From Hydrogenimonas sp. (GTDB lineage: Bacteria; Campylobacterota; Campylobacteria; Campylobacterales; Hydrogenimonadaceae), in NCBI GenBank assembly GCA_015484905.1, contig WFUN01000026.1:1-33538 (forward strand): a stretch of 33,538 bases of DNA. The letters run 5' to 3'. Under the pieces are notes generated by a model, which saw only the letters and a list, made by a program, of their open reading frames with translations, did no database searches and had not been told where the DNA came from. Positions 1-7,968 of this stretch are shown in pieces; the stretch's first letter is position 1; every line of letters starts with the position of its first letter. A program made the translations under genes and the position numbers.

Positions 1-47
1 GCCGTCAGGATCATCCCCGCGACCTTCACCCACGCTACCCAGTTCAC
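1..47 (-). CDS. N-terminus of a membrane protein (partial)
   Basis: Read on the minus strand from a GTG at 47, the frame gives MNWVAWVKVAGMILT and runs off the window edge. A GAGGT ribosome binding site lies about 4 bases upstream of the GTG. The ATG further upstream hits a stop after two codons, so GTG is the likely start. The peptide looks like the beginning of a first membrane segment. It is divergent from alr. Fifteen residues are too few to name a family. Confidence 0.45.
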   Translation of the reverse strand, partial: MNWVAWVKVAGMILT

Positions 48-86
48 TTTACCTCATTTTTACGCATATTTGACTAAAATGCTTAT

Positions 87-1085
87 ATGTCACAGATACG
101 CATTTCAAGCAGAAATTTCTTTTACAATGTTAACCAAATCGCAAACAAAACTCAATCGATAAAAAAAGTAGCTTTGGTGCTCAAAGACAACGCTTATGGT
201 CATGGCCTTGTCATTATGGCCAAACTTGCACAAAAAGCCGGCATCCGGCATGCCGTTGTGCGTACTTTGGCCGAGGCTTTGAAGATAGAGTCTCTTTTTG
301 AGAGCATACTTGTGCTCTCCGATATTCCACAAACGGCCCCCTCACCGAAAATCAGGATAGCAATAAATGATTTTGGTGCCATAACCTCGATACCAAAAGG
401 TACAAACGTTGAGCTGAAGATAGATACTGGAATGCATCGCAACGGTATCGAGCCTGGACGCTTTCATGAATCTTTGGAAAAGATACAAAAACAGGGGCTG
501 AAACTTACGGGAGTCATGACCCACTACCGCAGTGCCGATGAGATTGGAAGCGACTTTTTCTGGCAGAAAAAAGTTTTTGAAAAAGTAAGAGAAGAGGCTC
601 TTCGTATCGGAATAGATGGGGTAAGGTGGCACAGTTGCAACTCGGCCGCGCTTTTTAGAACAGCACAATTTGATGAAGATATTGCCAGGGTGGGAATTGC
701 AGCTTACGGCTGTCTTGACATGCCCGGCTCTTTTCGCATTCCAAAATTACGGCCTGTTATGTCATTGTGGGCGGATCGCATCTCTACCAGAAGTCTTAAT
801 GCCCGATCGCGTGTAGGTTATGGAGGGAAAGGGGTATTGCAAAAGAGTTCCACAGTATCGAGCTATGATATCGGTTATGGCGACGGCTGGCCAAGAGATG
901 ATTACGTCCTACCGGACGGACGAGCGCTTATCGGGCGCGTATCGATGGATGCCATCAGTGTAGAGGGAAGTGACGACACCATTTGTCTTTTCAGTGACGC
1001 TTCCGATGCGGCCGTACAGTTTGGTACCATCAGCTACGAGATCATGACGCGGCTTAGTCCTTCTATAAAGCGTGTAGTCGTATGA
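87..1085 (+). CDS. alr: alanine racemase
   Basis: This is a PLP enzyme that interconverts L- and D-alanine to supply D-Ala for peptidoglycan. The PLP-lysine motif VLKDNAYGHG carries K33. The second catalytic residue, Tyr245, sits in SRVGYGG. The family stretches YDIGYGDGWPR and IGRVSMDAISVE follow. At 332 residues it is slightly shorter than the usual 350-380, which is common in this phylum. No clear Shine-Dalgarno precedes the ATG; a TAAAAT at 75-80 would place the transcript start almost at the ATG, so the mRNA could be nearly leaderless (inference). It overlaps the next gene by 4 bases, indicating translational coupling. Confidence 0.95.
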   Translation: MSQIRISSRNFFYNVNQIANKTQSIKKVALVLKDNAYGHGLVIMAKLAQKAGIRHAVVRTLAEALKIESLFESILVLSDIPQTAPSPKIRIAINDFGAITSIPKGTNVELKIDTGMHRNGIEPGRFHESLEKIQKQGLKLTGVMTHYRSADEIGSDFFWQKKVFEKVREEALRIGIDGVRWHSCNSAALFRTAQFDEDIARVGIAAYGCLDMPGSFRIPKLRPVMSLWADRISTRSLNARSRVGYGGKGVLQKSSTVSSYDIGYGDGWPRDDYVLPDGRALIGRVSMDAISVEGSDDTICLFSDASDAAVQFGTISYEIMTRLSPSIKRVVV

Positions 1086-1975
1086 AAATGGTTTTTGTCT
1101 TTTTACTGCTGATACTGTTGTCATATCCGGTTTGGGTTGTACACAAACAGACGCTCGGTTCGCACGAGAGGGTGGAAAAATCTCCATCCGAATGGGGGGC
1201 GGTATTCGAGAATATAGAGTATAAGACCTCCGACGGACTGAAGCTGTATGGATGGTGGGTCCCGGCAAAAAGCGAAAAAGCGGTGTTGCTCATACACGGT
1301 AACGGAGGAAGCCGCAACGGTTTTCACAGCGGTGTTTTCGAGCTTGGCAAATGGTATCGCGAGCACGGTTACAACGTAATGATGGTAGATCTGCGTGCTC
1401 ATGGAGAGAGTGAGGGCCAAAGGATCTATTTTGGAGCCAGGGAGCATGAAGATCTTCTTGGCTGGGTGCGCAGCATCGATCCCAAGGGCCGATTTGAGTG
1501 GATGATTCATGGATTTTCAATGGGAGCCGTTACCGCTTTGATGATGAAGCAAAAGGACCCATCGCGTTTTAAATGGGTTGTCGCGGATGCTCCGTGGATA
1601 GATTTTCATATTCTTGCGAAGCAGGAGCTTTACCGTCGCGCCAATCTTCCTCCGCTCTTTTACGGCTATGTAAGCTTTATTGCCAAAAGGCTGTTCGGTA
1701 TGGAGTTCGCGACGGTCGACAACAAGGAGCGCTGCAGGAAACTTTGTGGCAGCGATATCCTTTACATATTCGAATCAGAAGACACCCTCGTCACCCCAAT
1801 TCATAGAATACTACTTGAAAGAGCCTGTTCTGAGGCAAATATTGTCACATTTGAAGGAGTCGGCCATGTCGATGCATTCAAAGAGTGTCCCGACCTTTAC
1901 ACCGGTGCTATTTCAAGGTTTCTCTCCATAGCAGGCAAGAAGCGCTTTGTCACTGCCATAAATTGCGGAAAATAA
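1082..1975 (+). CDS. membrane-anchored alpha/beta hydrolase (BEM46/YfhR-like)
   Basis: The 297-residue protein starts with one hydrophobic segment (about residues 3-20), so it is probably anchored in the inner membrane or exported. The hydrolase core has the HGNGG oxyanion loop near residue 72, DLRAHGESEG near 103, and the nucleophile elbow GFSMG with Ser146. An aspartate in FESEDTLV and a histidine in GVGHVD near the C-terminus complete a plausible Ser-Asp-His triad. This matches the BEM46/YfhR serine hydrolases, whose substrates are mostly unknown. It is coupled to alr by an ATGA overlap, but the sequence gives no direct reason to connect it to cell-wall chemistry. Confidence 0.85.
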   Translation: MKMVFVFLLLILLSYPVWVVHKQTLGSHERVEKSPSEWGAVFENIEYKTSDGLKLYGWWVPAKSEKAVLLIHGNGGSRNGFHSGVFELGKWYREHGYNVMMVDLRAHGESEGQRIYFGAREHEDLLGWVRSIDPKGRFEWMIHGFSMGAVTALMMKQKDPSRFKWVVADAPWIDFHILAKQELYRRANLPPLFYGYVSFIAKRLFGMEFATVDNKERCRKLCGSDILYIFESEDTLVTPIHRILLERACSEANIVTFEGVGHVDAFKECPDLYTGAISRFLSIAGKKRFVTAINCGK

Positions 1976-1990
1976 CGACCCATAGCCTAA

Positions 1991-2020
1991 TTGGACATTC
2001 TTTAAAGTATATTTTATAAT
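1991..2020 (+). promoter_or_regulatory. sigma70-type promoter of the GGDEF-like gene
   Basis: TTGGAC at 1991-1996 and a perfect TATAAT at 2015-2020 are separated by 18 bases. The predicted start near 2027 gives a leader of about 93 bases before the TTG start at 2120. Confidence 0.6.
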
Positions 2021-2119
2021 ATAAATATGGAAAAATTTAACATAAGACAACACAATTTCTGGCAATATTTAATTATGAGCGAAAAAATATTTAAAATTGA
2101 ATGAGCAGGAGAGTCTGGG

Positions 2120-4162
2120 TTGGTTGATGGAAAAAAAGAGACCATTTTAAAAACCGCACTTTTTTTCGATGAGAAAAAAAGAGAGATCATCGAAGCTTGG
2201 CTGTCCAGAAAAAATGTATCGCAGATATTGTCGAAATACAATATATCACGCGACAGCTTCGGTTCGGATATTGCCATAGAGATTGTCAAATATTTCATCA
2301 AGGTTCTAAAATACGAAGAGTCTGTAGGCCAATGCCCCGCAATGAACAGATTTGTCGACCTGATGTACAGTAAAAAGATGTCTATAAAAGAGATCTTTCT
2401 CATTTGTATGGGTTTTAGACAAACACTTTTTTCTCTGATGATTGTAAACAAAAAAGTCGATAACGATGATCCATGGGTAATGGAGCTGCTTTCCGGAATT
2501 CTCGACAAAAATTTTTCCAGTGTATTGGAGCGTTTCGATGAACTTTTGTTGAAAGAGAGCCTCGAAAAACAGAAAGAGGAGTATGACAGAGACTTTACAA
2601 AAAGGATTCTTGCTATACTCGATCTGCAGGAAAACGCGATATTTAAAATCCGAAACAACAGGCTGTTTCTTGCCAATAGCGCTTTTTATGAAACAGTCGG
2701 CGCAGACAGTATGCAGAGTTTTATGCTCTCTTATCCGGAGGTATGGGGGTTTATTGAAAAGGTCGACAGATTCGAAACTCTCTTTAAAACAGGGAAGTAC
2801 GAGGAGTGGCTCAAAAGGTGTATAAGAGAGAGTGACGGCAAATGTGAAATCGAGCTCTTCGACCATCGCAGAAAGAGAAAAGCCCAGATGCAGATGAGCA
2901 TTCGTATGATGCCAAAAGGTTGGAGAGGAGAGTATGTCGTCGCGCTGCAGGATATTACCGAGCAAAAGGCGAAGCTGGCATCCGTTACCCAGATGGTTTA
3001 TACCGATGCCCTTACACAGGTATCGAACCGCAGAAAGTTCGAGCAGATGATTTCCGCATACATGAAAAGATACGAAAACGAAAGAGCCTCCTTTTTTCTT
3101 ATGTTGATAGATATCCACAATTTGACGGAAATAAATGAAATTTTGGGAAGGGACGCAGGGGATCTGATATTGAAAAGATTTGCAAGAATAGTCTCCGGCA
3201 ATCTTAAAAAGAAGGACTTTTTTGCCCGCATAGATGGCGATAGATTCGCAATGCTTGTCAGGGAGTCGGATCTTTCGCGGATCAAAGGAGAGGCGAAAGA
3301 TATACTTCGCCAGCTGCACGATATTTCTTATAGAGAGGAAGAGGGAGTGGCGGGGAATATCGCAGTAGTCTCATGCAGAGAGGAAGACAGTATAAACTCT
3401 ATGCTCAATCGTGGCGACAGGATAATCCAGCGTATAAAAGAGCAGGGTGGTGATAGAGTTATGGACGATACTCTTCTGGCGCAGGAGGATAGAAAAATCA
3501 AAAAGGCGGCCAAGACCTTTCTTGAGTATTGCCGCCGTCTGTCAGAGACGAAAAAGCCTCTTGAAGTTGTAAACTACTATCTCGAAATTCCTATAGATTC
3601 CAAAGCCGAGATCATCAGGATTTTGGGTGATTTAATCTGGGTAAAGCTCAGAAAAGTGGCCATTCATACGTTACGCAGAAACAGTGAAATATTTATAAAA
3701 ACAGAGCAAAAACCCCATTTCAAAGGGGTCGTAGAAGATATAGACAAAGAAAACATGTGGGTTCGTATAGGCGGTTTGGAGCCCGTTATGCACTCTCCGC
3801 TTGATCGCAACCGTTTTCATGTAAAGCTCGTCCCCTCTATTGAAGGGATTTTGTGCAAGGAGAGAATACGCGTACCTGTAGATATAGAAACCCTCTCCGA
3901 AGATACGGTTACCGTTTTTTTGGCATATCTTACCGATCTGTCTGTCGGCGACGAGATCGAAATAGAGGCTACTTTACGCTGGAACGAGATAACGAAAAAC
4001 GTGAAACTTCCAGGAACAGTCAAAGAAATCAAGAAGAGCAGATTTACCACAAGAGTCGTATCGTCTTTAAATGTGAGTAAAACGGTCAAAGAGACTCTTA
4101 TACAGTTTGTCGCCAACAGACAGCTTGAAATCATAAAAGAGCTTAAAGAGTCGATGATCTGA
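2120..4162 (+). CDS. PAS/degenerate-GGDEF signalling protein
   Basis: This is a soluble 680-residue multidomain protein. Residues 1-145 are a helical input region. Residues about 160-285 look like a PAS domain, ending in the typical VALQDITEQKAK linker. Residues about 290-450 are a GGDEF fold beginning TDALTQVSNRRKFE. The signature is DGDRF (372-376) instead of GG(D/E)EF, and the upstream metal/guanine region reads DIHNLTEIN rather than DxDxFKxIN. The domain is therefore probably not an active diguanylate cyclase and may bind GTP or act as a scaffold. Residues about 525-680 are beta-rich and could be a diverged PilZ-type domain, but I do not see clean RxxxR or DxSxxG motifs. The TTG start is preceded by AGGAG about 9 bases upstream; no in-frame ATG fits. 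Confidence 0.8.
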   Translation: MVDGKKETILKTALFFDEKKREIIEAWLSRKNVSQILSKYNISRDSFGSDIAIEIVKYFIKVLKYEESVGQCPAMNRFVDLMYSKKMSIKEIFLICMGFRQTLFSLMIVNKKVDNDDPWVMELLSGILDKNFSSVLERFDELLLKESLEKQKEEYDRDFTKRILAILDLQENAIFKIRNNRLFLANSAFYETVGADSMQSFMLSYPEVWGFIEKVDRFETLFKTGKYEEWLKRCIRESDGKCEIELFDHRRKRKAQMQMSIRMMPKGWRGEYVVALQDITEQKAKLASVTQMVYTDALTQVSNRRKFEQMISAYMKRYENERASFFLMLIDIHNLTEINEILGRDAGDLILKRFARIVSGNLKKKDFFARIDGDRFAMLVRESDLSRIKGEAKDILRQLHDISYREEEGVAGNIAVVSCREEDSINSMLNRGDRIIQRIKEQGGDRVMDDTLLAQEDRKIKKAAKTFLEYCRRLSETKKPLEVVNYYLEIPIDSKAEIIRILGDLIWVKLRKVAIHTLRRNSEIFIKTEQKPHFKGVVEDIDKENMWVRIGGLEPVMHSPLDRNRFHVKLVPSIEGILCKERIRVPVDIETLSEDTVTVFLAYLTDLSVGDEIEIEATLRWNEITKNVKLPGTVKEIKKSRFTTRVVSSLNVSKTVKETLIQFVANRQLEIIKELKESMI

Positions 4163-4180
4163 TATGTCCAAACAGCGAAG

Positions 4181-5392
4181 CTATTCGGCATCTTTGAGTC
4201 TGAAAGAGAGACTCAGAGCCAGAAGAAGCGAAGCCGCGGTTACAGTATAAAGAGCTTTATATCCTCCAAAATGCAAAATGAATCCGCCTATGACGGGAAA
4301 GAACATTCCAAGCGATACAATATTCATCTGCAGCGCTACATACAGCGGTCTTTTTCCTTCACTTGCCAATATTAATATGAGATTTCCTGAAGCGATACGG
4401 CTTCCGTCCGCTGCTGCTCCGAACAGGAAGAATATGAGCATATAAACCGGCAGTGAATCTGCTATGAAGGCAAGGAGTACTCCACACAAATGCATAAAGA
4501 TGGCTATATTTGCCGTCAGTCTGTTATAGCCTGCACCACTCAGTTTTCCCCAGAGTATGTTGCTGAGCATGGCGCCTGTCATCTGTATGGTTATCAGAGC
4601 GCCCACTGCCGTTCCGCTCAGTTCGATTCTGCTCTGTGCATCGAGAATGATGAAAGGGAGCGAAACCAGATGGCTGTAGGCCATTAGAAAAGTCGTGATC
4701 TGCAGCTGTAGCTGACGATCGGCCTTGAGGGTTTTGACTGCATGCTTCAAAAATTTTTTGAAAGAGTCTATTTTGACGTCGAAATGTTTTTTCACCGGTT
4801 CGTCGACTGTGGCGAAAGCCGCCAATCCCGCGCCCATCAAAACCGCACTGAGCATAAAAAGATAGCCGAAATCGTAAGGAGATTCGAAACTCTCCATAAT
4901 CAGGGCTGCCAGAGCTCCGCTCATGATAGCTCCAAGGCCGGTGAAGAACTGCCGCCACGCCATGGTTTTGCCTCTGAATCTGTGAGAAAATATCTTTGCG
5001 ACAATCTCTCTGAAGTAGATGGCTCCAAAACCCGCGCTGAAACTGAAAAGAAAAAGGCCTGTGCCGATACACCACAGCGTCAGGGTGGGATACTCTTTTC
5101 CAAAAAGTATGATACATACACCGATCATAAACCACGAGAGAAATCTGAAAAGGAATACGCGACGAAGATATGGTAGCATATATGCGTAATGCTGTGCCCT
5201 GAAGGCCGCATATAGCTGCATAATGACAGCTCCGCCGCGTAAAAGTGCGCTGAAGAAACCGACCAGGACGGGGTTTCCGCCAAAATAGCTGATCATAAGC
5301 GGCAAGATTGTGGCCGGCTCCGCTACCGTAGTTCCTACAGAGAGAAAGAAGCCATGAAGTATGTTTTTTACGTGATTGGAGAATTTATCCAT
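4181..5392 (-). CDS. major facilitator superfamily transporter
   Basis: The 403-residue protein has about ten to twelve hydrophobic segments and a short basic central loop (around KKHFDVKIDSFKKF). This fits the two six-helix halves of an MFS carrier. The loop after helix 2 and the RFRGKTMAWRQF stretch resemble MFS inter-helix motifs. Substrate cannot be read from sequence. The start overlaps the end of the TrpD2-like gene by 8 bases, with GAAGGTGA just before the ATG, so the two are co-translated. The 3' end faces the GGDEF-like gene across an 18-base gap. Confidence 0.8.
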   Translation of the reverse strand: MDKFSNHVKNILHGFFLSVGTTVAEPATILPLMISYFGGNPVLVGFFSALLRGGAVIMQLYAAFRAQHYAYMLPYLRRVFLFRFLSWFMIGVCIILFGKEYPTLTLWCIGTGLFLFSFSAGFGAIYFREIVAKIFSHRFRGKTMAWRQFFTGLGAIMSGALAALIMESFESPYDFGYLFMLSAVLMGAGLAAFATVDEPVKKHFDVKIDSFKKFLKHAVKTLKADRQLQLQITTFLMAYSHLVSLPFIILDAQSRIELSGTAVGALITIQMTGAMLSNILWGKLSGAGYNRLTANIAIFMHLCGVLLAFIADSLPVYMLIFFLFGAAADGSRIASGNLILILASEGKRPLYVALQMNIVSLGMFFPVIGGFILHFGGYKALYTVTAASLLLALSLSFRLKDAE

Positions 5393-6287
5393 TCACCTTC
5401 TCGTATGCCGCTTCAAAAGAGTCGGTATATCCTTTTGCAAATAGCCATAAAGCGGCATTTAAAGAGGCTACTCGCAGTAGCTCTTTTGAAGGGCTTTTGA
5501 GCATTCCGATGCTTTTGTGTTTCCCTATCGGTTCGAAAGATTTTTTATACCCGACTCCCATCTGTGCCGAATCTATTACAAACTCCCTTGTTTCACCCTC
5601 TTTATGAAACCAGACTCTGCATTTACCGAAAACCTCGGGTGTTCCTTCGTTCCCTTTTACGATGACGAGATGTTTGTATCTGTCGCCGAAAATCTCTATA
5701 TATTTTTTGACATAGGGTTTGTGAAAAACTCCTATAAGCGCCGTATCGCACTCAGCGATACCCGGCAAACGTTCCAAAGTGTTCAATCCGGTCCGCAGGC
5801 CGAGCCTGTTTCGCATGGTGCTGAGGTTTGCAAGTTTCGGGCAGTAGTCATTGCGATCCATATAATGGACATTTTCGGGCAGATCGACAGCTTCCGCAAC
5901 ATCTCTTACTGTGATACCTCCTTTGGTTGGCTGAAGCGCACCACCGCTGACGACAATATTTATTCCAAAAGGTTTTACGATTTCGGCCGCCAAAGGAAAT
6001 ATGTATGGATTATCGGCTTTTCCATCAAATGGATAGCCGAGCTCAAGACCGTTTTCAACAGGGCTTTTTATACTTGCTTCATCTATCGCTTCAAGAGCGG
6101 CGCGGAACTCCTCGACAGTTTCAGGCTTCATTCTCCAGCCGAGAAGAAACGCCGCTGCCTGTTCCGGCGAAGCGTCTGCATCCAGCATCTGTCGCATAAC
6201 GTCGAGCATCTCTTCATGGCTTAGATCTCTGTTGTGCTTCGCGCCTGTACCGACATATTTTAGATATTTTATAAAAGAGTGGCTCAT
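5385..6287 (-). CDS. TrpD2/YbiB-like glycosyl transferase family protein
   Basis: The 300-residue protein has the fold signature of the anthranilate phosphoribosyltransferase/thymidine phosphorylase superfamily. A helical N-terminal domain (YVGTGAKHNRDLSHEEM through FLLGWRMKPET) is followed by the alpha/beta domain with FDGKADNPYIFPLA and VVSGGALQPTKGG. The GTGGD phosphoribosyl-binding loop of true TrpD is absent, so I assign it to the TrpD2/YbiB group, whose E. coli member is a nucleic-acid-binding protein (established knowledge), rather than to tryptophan synthesis. The ribosome binding site is weak. It forms an operon with the MFS gene, with a -10 element about 60 bases upstream. Confidence 0.75.
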   Translation of the reverse strand: MSHSFIKYLKYVGTGAKHNRDLSHEEMLDVMRQMLDADASPEQAAAFLLGWRMKPETVEEFRAALEAIDEASIKSPVENGLELGYPFDGKADNPYIFPLAAEIVKPFGINIVVSGGALQPTKGGITVRDVAEAVDLPENVHYMDRNDYCPKLANLSTMRNRLGLRTGLNTLERLPGIAECDTALIGVFHKPYVKKYIEIFGDRYKHLVIVKGNEGTPEVFGKCRVWFHKEGETREFVIDSAQMGVGYKKSFEPIGKHKSIGMLKSPSKELLRVASLNAALWLFAKGYTDSFEAAYEKVNG

Positions 6288-6346
6288 GAGGTTCGCTTTG
6301 ATTGGTCTGAAGCCGCCCTTCGGCGAGGACGGCCTCTGTGAAGAAA

Positions 6347-6352
6347 ATTATA
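6347..6352 (-). promoter_or_regulatory. -10 element for the TrpD2-like/MFS operon
   Basis: A perfect TATAAT on the minus strand lies about 60 bases upstream of the TrpD2-like start and 23 bases past the htpX stop. No good -35 is visible at 16-18 bases. The -10 is flanked on its upstream side by the inverted repeat at 6357-6386. Confidence 0.4.
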
Positions 6353-6356
6353 CTAT

Positions 6357-6386
6357 ATTGTCATGTATCCATTGTTATCTGACAAT
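6357..6386. repeat. inverted repeat ATTGTCA-N16-TGACAAT
   Basis: Seven-base perfect arms at 6357-6363 and 6380-6386 are separated by 16 bases. One arm lies in the last codons of htpX and the other just upstream of the TATAAT at 6347-6352. It could be a dimer-protein operator or a weak hairpin. There is no following T-run of terminator type. Confidence 0.4.
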
Positions 6387-7235
6387 ACCCATCTCCTGTC
6401 GCAGACGCTCCAACCGTTCTATGCGCTGCTCGGTAGTAGGATGGGTTCTGAAGAGATTGGCAAAGCTTATATCTTTGCCTGTAAATGGATTTATTATAAA
6501 CATATGCGCCGTTTCCGGCGTCGCTTCCGGCAAGATTCCCTGTCGGTTGTAATTTTCGAGCTTGACAAGAGCGCTGGCAAGCCATTCAGGACGACCTGTA
6601 AGTCTCGCTGCACCTTCGTCCGCCTGGAACTCCCGGCTTCGACTTACGGCCATCTGTATGATCCCGGCTGCAATCGGCAGTATGATGGATAGCAAAATCA
6701 TAATGACCGGATTGACATTTCTGTCGTCTCGTCCGCCGAAAAAGGCTCCAAACTGCATAATGTTCGCTATCCACGCTATCGCGCCCGCGATTGTCGCCGC
6801 GATTGTGCCGATCAATATATCGTAGTGACGTACATGGCTCAGTTCATGTGCGAGTACTGCCTCTATCTCCTCTTCATCCAAAAGCTCAAGCAACCCTTCG
6901 GTAACCGCTACAGCCGCATGTTTAGGATTTCTGCCTGTAGCGAACGCGTTCGGGACGCGTTCCGGAATTATATAGACTTTTGGCATCGGCAGACCGGCTT
7001 TATCCGAAAGTCGGCGAACGATAGCCATCAGTCCCGGAGCACTCCTCTCGTCCACCTCCACTGCATGGTAGTGTGCAAGTACCAGTTTGTCGGAGTAGAA
7101 GTAGGATACGAAGTTCATTACGCCGGCAATGACAAGAGCCATCAGCATACCGGACTCTCCTCCGAAAATACCGCCTATCCATACCATAAGCAGGGTCATG
7201 AGCGTAAGGAGCACAATGGTTTTTACCGTTTCCAT
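6375..7235 (-). CDS. htpX: membrane zinc metalloprotease HtpX
   Basis: This M48 inner-membrane protease takes part in quality control of membrane proteins. Two hydrophobic segments occupy residues 6-46. The zinc motif is HELSH (130-134), and the third ligand is E202 in SREFQADE. Two further hydrophobic segments (about 142-162 and 177-198) lie between them, as in E. coli HtpX. The length of 286 is normal. AAGGAG stands 7 bases before the ATG. The upstream region has a near-consensus promoter overlapped by a HAIR-like palindrome, fitting heat-shock control. Confidence 0.95.
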   Translation of the reverse strand: METVKTIVLLTLMTLLMVWIGGIFGGESGMLMALVIAGVMNFVSYFYSDKLVLAHYHAVEVDERSAPGLMAIVRRLSDKAGLPMPKVYIIPERVPNAFATGRNPKHAAVAVTEGLLELLDEEEIEAVLAHELSHVRHYDILIGTIAATIAGAIAWIANIMQFGAFFGGRDDRNVNPVIMILLSIILPIAAGIIQMAVSRSREFQADEGAARLTGRPEWLASALVKLENYNRQGILPEATPETAHMFIINPFTGKDISFANLFRTHPTTEQRIERLERLRQEMGIVR

Positions 7236-7257
7236 AAAGATCTCCTTTTCGATACTG

Positions 7258-7278
7258 CTTTAGTGTATTTGACTAAAG
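7258..7278. promoter_or_regulatory. HAIR-like operator (candidate HspR site)
   Basis: CTTTAGT (7258-7264) and ACTAAAG (7272-7278) form 7-base arms with a 7-base spacer. This has the same geometry as the HspR inverted repeat CTTGAGT-N7-ACTCAAG and differs at one symmetric position in each arm. It covers the htpX start point and touches the -10. A further ACTAAAGT copy lies at 7295-7302, next to the -35. Confidence 0.5.
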
Positions 7279-7305
7279 TATACTCACAAATGCAACTAAA
7301 GTCAA
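7277..7305 (-). promoter_or_regulatory. htpX promoter
   Basis: On the minus strand TTGACT (7305-7300) and TATACT (7282-7277) are separated by exactly 17 bases, a near-consensus housekeeping promoter. The predicted start near 7270 falls inside the palindrome at 7258-7278. Confidence 0.7.
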
Positions 7306-7348
7306 GCCTTGTTATGCCTGACCGGCCACGGTCGTTGGCGCAACAGAT

Positions 7349-7732
7349 CTATGAAACGACCCCCGCCTTGAAAATTACACCGTCCAAGCCGATTTCAGCG
7401 GCGCTTTCCATCTCTTCTTCGTCTGAAATCGGAAGCAAAATCTTAGCGTCGAAAAGATAAGTTTCAGCTACCGCCTGAACCTTTTTTGCAAGTTCCGCCG
7501 GCACAATGATATAGCCTGCATGCAGAGCGTTCGCCATAAGAGCCTCTTTTACCGATTCTGCCATTACGGCATATCCGATACGGTTTTCATAACAGTGTCT
7601 GGCTATTTTTTTTGCTCTTGAAAATGGCCCCAGCCACAAAACACTGCCGGGAGGGGTATTTTCTATCTCTTCTACCGTTTCCACATAATAAAACGGTTCG
7701 AATGGAATATCTTCGTGACCTATAATTATCAT
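7349..7732 (-). CDS. hypothetical protein, last gene of the ribA operon
   Basis: This is a 127-residue protein I do not recognise. The likely start is the ATG at 7732, which overlaps the stop of the PP0621-like gene by 4 bases (ATGA). A longer frame reaching 7816 would run deep into that gene. It begins MIIIGHEDIPFEPF and has no signal peptide or membrane segment. It looks like a small alpha/beta cytoplasmic protein, with a repeated style of short hydrophobic strands (SVLWLGPF, GYIIVPAEL, AKILLPIS, DGVIFKAG). Its operon position after ribA, rsmG and the zinc-ribbon gene is all that can be said about function. Confidence 0.7.
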   Translation of the reverse strand: MIIIGHEDIPFEPFYYVETVEEIENTPPGSVLWLGPFSRAKKIARHCYENRIGYAVMAESVKEALMANALHAGYIIVPAELAKKVQAVAETYLFDAKILLPISDEEEMESAAEIGLDGVIFKAGVVS

Positions 7733-7968
7733 TTTTCTATCTCCGCACACTCTTTGCTGCAGTAGTATTTTCCATTCATTATGATAGCCTCCTGCGAGCT
7801 GACGAATGTAGCGCAATTTTCACACTCGACCATTATCTCCTCTCCCTCTTTGCGCTTTTTCGTTTCGAAACCGCCCTCTTTTTTGCGCGATTTTCCGAGT
7901 GCCGGTTTTTTTATAAACAGATAGTATATTCCCGCTATGATGGCTATGGTGAAGATTATTTTCAACAT
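7729..7968 (-). CDS. PP0621-like small membrane protein with zinc ribbon
   Basis: The 79-residue protein has one N-terminal membrane segment (about residues 3-18), then a basic linker. At its C-terminus is a treble-clef/zinc-ribbon-like module with cysteines in VECENC and YYCSKEC. This layout matches the PP0621 family of uncharacterised proteins. It overlaps the rsmG end by 7 bases and the next gene by 4, so it is translated as part of the ribA-rsmG operon. The function is unknown; the four cysteines suggest metal binding facing the cytoplasm. Confidence 0.75.
   Translation of the reverse strand: MLKIIFTIAIIAGIYYLFIKKPALGKSRKKEGGFETKKRKEGEEIMVECENCATFVSSQEAIIMNGKYYCSKECAEIEK

Noticed and set aside
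2306-3319. 337-residue minus-strand open frame
   Set aside because: It is the antisense shadow of the GGDEF-like gene, with low-complexity composition and no family motif or ribosome binding site.
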